Shown here in pieces: positions 6,697 to 9,844 of a stretch of DNA of 9,844 nt (positions within the stretch are counted from its first letter, which is position 1; every line of letters begins with the position of its first letter). The position numbers and the translations under genes are program-made. The notes under the pieces are model-generated. The model worked only from the letters and a program-made list of their open reading frames with translations, was not told the origin of the DNA and did no database searches. This DNA is from Porticoccaceae bacterium (lineage in GTDB: Bacteria; Pseudomonadota; Gammaproteobacteria; Pseudomonadales; Porticoccaceae). The stretch is taken from positions 1 through 9,844 of the forward strand of contig DNBN01000325.1 in assembly GCA_003491845.1 (NCBI GenBank), given 5' to 3'.

Positions 6697-6709
6697 TCTA
6701 ACTAAGACC

Positions 6710-7033
6710 CTACAGCTGCTTTACGCGTTCAGATGCTGGCACCACATTCGTTAGCTTAACGCCGTATTTATCGCCCACCAAAACAACTTCGCCTTGAGCA
6801 ACCTTAGTGTTATTTATGAGTAAGTCTAAAGGCTCACCAGCAAGTTTATCCAGTTCTACGACACTCCCTTGACTTAGACTCATAATATCTCTGATTTTAA
6901 GGGACGTTCTGCCTACTTCCAAGGAAATAGTAACGGAAATGTTTTGCAACACATCTGAATCTATTTTATTTTTTTTAACCTCTTCACCAAGACCTTCAGG
7001 CTTTATCTCGGCGTTATTGTCTAAGTCATCCAT
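6710..7033 (-). CDS. fliN: Flagellar motor switch protein FliN
   Basis: Encodes 107 residues, shorter than E. coli FliN (137) because the variable N-terminal tail is only about 26 residues and is acidic. The SpoA (surface presentation of antigens) domain fills about 28-103, with recognisable 'ISVTISLEVGRTSLKIRDIM', 'LSQGSVVELDKLAGEPLDLL' and 'AQGEVVLVGDKYGVKLTNVV'. FliN forms the lower ring of the C-ring with FliM, binds FliH and docks export cargo. The ATG at 7033 has an AAAGG ribosome site. The gene lies 49 bases behind fliM, in the expected order. Confidence 0.97.
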   Translation of the reverse strand: MDDLDNNAEIKPEGLGEEVKKNKIDSDVLQNISVTISLEVGRTSLKIRDIMSLSQGSVVELDKLAGEPLDLLINNTKVAQGEVVLVGDKYGVKLTNVVPASERVKQL

Positions 7034-7082
7034 AATATGTACCTTTACTACATCTTAACCAGTTATTTCATTATACCGCTTA

Positions 7083-8069
7083 TTAGGAGCCAGATTGTGG
7101 CCTTACCAACTGTATTGCCATGTTGGAAGATTGCATTCCTACGTGGCCTTCATATACCGGTATATTCTCTACATCCATCGTTGCAAAATTTGGCTTCGCG
7201 AAAAAAATAATATCTTCCTCGCGCAAAGCTTCAAATGCTTTAAGTGTTGTCTCAATCTGAGCAAGACTTACTGTTGTTTTAAGCTCAGCATCAAGGACAG
7301 CGTTTTTTAAGTCAAGGCTCCATTGCGTTGCAAGATCATCTTTAACATTTTCAGACGAAGGACGAACCAGCGACTCTCGAATCGTTTTCAGCGAATAGTA
7401 AGGATAAACAATATCAACAACACCCATATCACCGTCCGCAAGTTCAATGTTTATTCTTGTTACGAGTACTAAATCGTTACCCTCCACAATATCTGCAGAT
7501 TTTGGACTATTTGCTAATGCCACTGCAGAACATTGTATTTTTTCCACCGGCGACCAGGCTTGCTCTAAGGACGCGAAGATAATATTCACTAAAATGTTGT
7601 TAATACTAATTTCCGTGGGTGTAAATGATCGAGCAACACTAAGCTTTGCTGACCGATCGCCTTCACCGCCAAAAAAACTGTCAAAACAACGAAACAATAA
7701 TTTGGGCTGTATAATAATAAGAGAAGTACCATGCAGAGGCTTTACTCGCACCACGTTGCAAGCAACTGGAAGCTCAATTTCTTTCAAGTAATCTCCATAA
7801 GGGACAAGCCTCACAGTCTCTGAGGACCCTTTAACCTTACTGCGTAATATCGTTGAAAGCTCTTCTTTGAATCGAACCAAAAACCGATCATTGATAGGAT
7901 TAATTGCGTCAATGTTGATACCTTTTGACGAGTCCTTTTTAACGATGTCATGCTTTACCGCTTTTACAAGCGTATTAAGGCCGGCATTAGCCTCTATGGA
8001 ACCATCTTCAAGACCTGCTGAGAGCGCATCTAGCTCTTCTGGGGACAAGACATTTTCATTTTCAGCCAT
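7083..8069 (-). CDS. fliM: Flagellar motor switch protein FliM
   Basis: Encodes 328 residues from the ATG at 8069. An upstream in-frame GTG at 8081 would add four residues, but GAGGG, which overlaps that GTG, sits 5 bases before the ATG and marks it as the better start. FliM is the C-ring protein that binds phosphorylated CheY and switches rotation direction. The CheY-binding N-terminal motif is present as 'VLSPEELDALSAGL' (7-20), a variant of the LSQxEIDALL type. The middle domain contains the conserved GGEG turn (134-137, in 'FFGGEGDR'), and the C-terminal SpoA-like domain spans about 250-325. The order fliL-fliM-fliN is standard. Confidence 0.97.
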   Translation of the reverse strand: MAENENVLSPEELDALSAGLEDGSIEANAGLNTLVKAVKHDIVKKDSSKGINIDAINPINDRFLVRFKEELSTILRSKVKGSSETVRLVPYGDYLKEIELPVACNVVRVKPLHGTSLIIIQPKLLFRCFDSFFGGEGDRSAKLSVARSFTPTEISINNILVNIIFASLEQAWSPVEKIQCSAVALANSPKSADIVEGNDLVLVTRINIELADGDMGVVDIVYPYYSLKTIRESLVRPSSENVKDDLATQWSLDLKNAVLDAELKTTVSLAQIETTLKAFEALREEDIIFFAKPNFATMDVENIPVYEGHVGMQSSNMAIQLVRPQSGS

Positions 8070-8118
8070 GATGGCCCTCACAATTCACTATAATTTGTAA
8101 AATTTTGTATGCTTAATT

Positions 8119-8670
8119 TTACTGAACAATAAGCTCTGCAAAATATAATTCTTTTATTTCTCGGCTACCTATACTAGCCTCTAAAATATCGTTTATTTCT
8201 TTTTTCAATTCAAAAGCTAAATCCTCACGAAATCTCATACGAGAAATCATTTCTTCTCTCTGCTCGGCAAGCACTTTTAATAACGCATTTCGAATAGGAA
8301 AATTATGTTCTTTGATGACCTCTGCAACCTCTCCTGCATCATTATCATTAAACATTAGGGCCACACGTATTTGAATAACTTTTTGAGAATTGTAAACATT
8401 TGACAGAAGCTCAGGCTTAATTTCGAAATATACTGGCTTTCGACCCGCATCATATTCTTGTTCAGCCTTTTCTGTAGATTGCTCCTGATTACTACTACCT
8501 GCCTCCATAGCTGCAATTGCCTGCTCTGCGTCAGTTGCCTCAGTAAATATGCCCATCGCATACATAATGCCGCCAGCGACACTGCCAAGCAAAACTAATA
8601 CTAAGATGACAATTAAAATGATTTTTAATAAAGACCTTTTTTTTGGCGCATCACCATCATTATCAGCCAT
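8119..8670 (-). CDS. fliL: Flagellar basal body-associated protein FliL
   Basis: Encodes 183 residues. FliL is a single-pass inner-membrane protein that forms rings around stator units and supports torque. The layout is typical: a short charged cytoplasmic tail, a membrane helix at about 15-38 ('IILIVILVLVLLGSVAGGIM'), a Glu/Gln-rich periplasmic linker (45-78), and the folded domain from 'VYFEIKPELLSNV' to the end. The motif 'REDLAFELKKEINDILEA' precedes the final strand 'ELYFAELIVQ', as in the family. The start at 8670 has a strong GGGAGGA ribosome site 7 bases upstream. A 35-base gap separates it from fliK and a 49-base gap from fliM. Confidence 0.95.
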   Translation of the reverse strand: MADNDGDAPKKRSLLKIILIVILVLVLLGSVAGGIMYAMGIFTEATDAEQAIAAMEAGSSNQEQSTEKAEQEYDAGRKPVYFEIKPELLSNVYNSQKVIQIRVALMFNDNDAGEVAEVIKEHNFPIRNALLKVLAEQREEMISRMRFREDLAFELKKEINDILEASIGSREIKELYFAELIVQ

Positions 8671-8705
8671 GGATTATCCTCCCTATAAAAATTTAAAAAC
8701 TTACG

Positions 8706-9844
8706 TTAAACACTTATATCCAAGCCATCATTAGGCGATACACTCTTATGCGACTCAATTGACGCTTGTTGTTTATCACCATTTTTAACCAATGCTTGGT
8801 CTTTAACATCCTCTGACGCTGTCGAATTTTCGTCACTCTTAGCATTATTTCCGCTACTTAAACCTACATAAGCAGTTTCTATGCCATGTTCCCCCAATTC
8901 ATCTTTTAATTTTGCCATACTTTCTTGCAGCAAGTCTCTAGTTACCAACTTTGAAGCATTAAAATAAGCTTCAAGTTCACCATTTTTCATTTCTAATTGA
9001 ATTTCAATCCGTCCTAATGATTTTGGGTGCAAATCAAATTCTACTTGCCACGCTCCCTTTTGTATTTGCGAGGTGAGCCTTTGACCAAGAGCATCAGTCA
9101 ATCGACGAGAAAGATCTAAGTATTGCTCCTGGCGACTAAGCAACCCTTTTTCAGCTGATACTAAAGTCTCAACGTCTACTCCCACTGAGGCAGCGCTTGA
9201 CCTCAATTCTGCAGTAGCGGCTTGTCCTAGTAGAGCAGACCCTTGCTCTCCAGCAACTAAAGTCTTAACCAAGTTTACAGATGGCGTCCAAGAATTAACG
9301 TCAGCAGATTCTAAAACTCGTGATGTAGAGGCCAATAAATCAATAGGAGGCAATTTAACAACAAGATGATCTGACTTAACGGCCGTTTGCATTCTTTCGA
9401 ACATAACCTTCGTGTCTACTATTGCTTGCGACGTTTTACCACGAACATCACTATTTTCATTATTAATAATTTTGTGACCTGTCTCTATGGTAGCTTTTTG
9501 AAGAGCATCTGCTAAAGACACTGTCCCTTTGTCTGTGGCAAATGAATTTGATAACGACAAATCAGGTTTTCCTATCATCTGTAGCGTATTATTTTTTAAC
9601 ATGTTTTCAGTACTTACTACTGATTGAGAAAGCGAAGACCGTATTTGCAATGTCTCTGCTGAATCCCCTGAAGAATAGGACGTATCTAGTTTTGACAATC
9701 CACCTTGCACTGCGGTAGATCTTGTATCTGCTTTAAAAGTGCCGTCTAGGTTTACAGTACTAGCCCTTAAATTCGGAGCGATAAAGCTACTGGGCTGATC
9801 CTTCTTAACCCCATCTTCTGTGCTCAAACTGACAGAAACCTTAG
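8706..9844 (-). CDS. fliK: Flagellar hook-length control protein FliK, 5' end outside window
   Basis: The frame stays open to the right edge of the window and yields at least 378 residues, so the gene is probably cut. A TTG at 9827 could serve as a start, but no strong ribosome site precedes it. Most of the protein (up to about residue 240, numbered from that TTG) is low-complexity Ser/Thr/Asn/Gln-rich, as expected of the FliK ruler and secretion region. The C-terminal hook-length-control domain (about 245-325) is diagnostic: 'GAWQVEFDLHPKSLGRIEIQ' followed by 'LEMKNGELEAYFNASKLVTR' and 'LKDELGEHGIETAYVGLS'. This domain contacts FlhB to end hook-substrate export. The tail after 325 is polar and probably disordered. 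It lies just upstream of fliL, as in other fliK-L-M operons. Confidence 0.93.
   Translation of the reverse strand, partial: KVSVSLSTEDGVKKDQPSSFIAPNLRASTVNLDGTFKADTRSTAVQGGLSKLDTSYSSGDSAETLQIRSSLSQSVVSTENMLKNNTLQMIGKPDLSLSNSFATDKGTVSLADALQKATIETGHKIINNENSDVRGKTSQAIVDTKVMFERMQTAVKSDHLVVKLPPIDLLASTSRVLESADVNSWTPSVNLVKTLVAGEQGSALLGQAATAELRSSAASVGVDVETLVSAEKGLLSRQEQYLDLSRRLTDALGQRLTSQIQKGAWQVEFDLHPKSLGRIEIQLEMKNGELEAYFNASKLVTRDLLQESMAKLKDELGEHGIETAYVGLSSGNNAKSDENSTASEDVKDQALVKNGDKQQASIESHKSVSPNDGLDISV

Noticed and set aside
6766..6776. GGCGATAA inside fliN on the - strand, resembling a sigma-28 -10
   Set aside because: No TAAA-like -35 exists at the required spacing and the site is inside coding sequence.
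8070..8081. GTG start for FliM at 8081
   Set aside because: The GTG overlaps the GAGGG ribosome site that serves the ATG at 8069, and family alignment begins close to that ATG.

Overview
The window is a block of flagellar genes from a Gram-negative bacterium, most likely a marine-type gammaproteobacterium with polar flagella. Four things point there: the fliK-L-M-N-O-P-Q-R-flhB order, an flhG (fleN)-fliA pair, moderate-to-low GC coding sequence, and a DamX/ExeA-like SPOR protein. The genus cannot be read from the sequence.

Layout. On the + strand, bases 2-166 are the last 54 codons of flhG/fleN, the MinD-like ATPase that limits flagellar number. fliA, the flagellar sigma-28 factor, follows after 9 bases (176-892). 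All other genes are on the - strand and face fliA. From right to left they are fliK (cut by the window edge), fliL, fliM, fliN, fliO, fliP, fliQ, fliR and flhB, then two genes with no standard flagellar name. The first (1798-3297) encodes a 499-residue protein with a degenerate ExeA/DamX-type ATPase fold, one membrane segment and a SPOR-like periplasmic end. The second (953-1708) encodes a 251-residue single-pass membrane protein with a long periplasmic helical/coiled-coil region. The two strands converge at 893-952, where only weak hairpins are visible.

How the genes work together. FliK sets hook length and acts with FlhB on the export specificity switch. FliL supports the stator, FliM and FliN form the C-ring switch, FliO assists assembly, and FliP/Q/R with FlhB form the export gate. 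Stop-start overlaps of the TAATG type (fliQ/fliR and fliR/flhB) and short gaps indicate one transcript. FliA would drive late genes. The 251-residue gene carries a near-consensus sigma-28 promoter directly upstream (TAAA-N15-GTCGATAC), which places this uncharacterised membrane protein in the FliA regulon.

Most interesting points: (1) the SPOR/pseudo-ATPase protein and the coiled-coil protein form an accessory module fused to the end of the export-gate operon, where flhA is normally expected; (2) the second member has its own predicted late promoter; (3) the FlhB self-cleavage motif reads NPEH instead of NPTH; (4) the usual one-direction arrangement of flhB-flhA-flhF-flhG-fliA has been broken into two convergent units. 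I see no mobile elements, RNA genes or CRISPR arrays.
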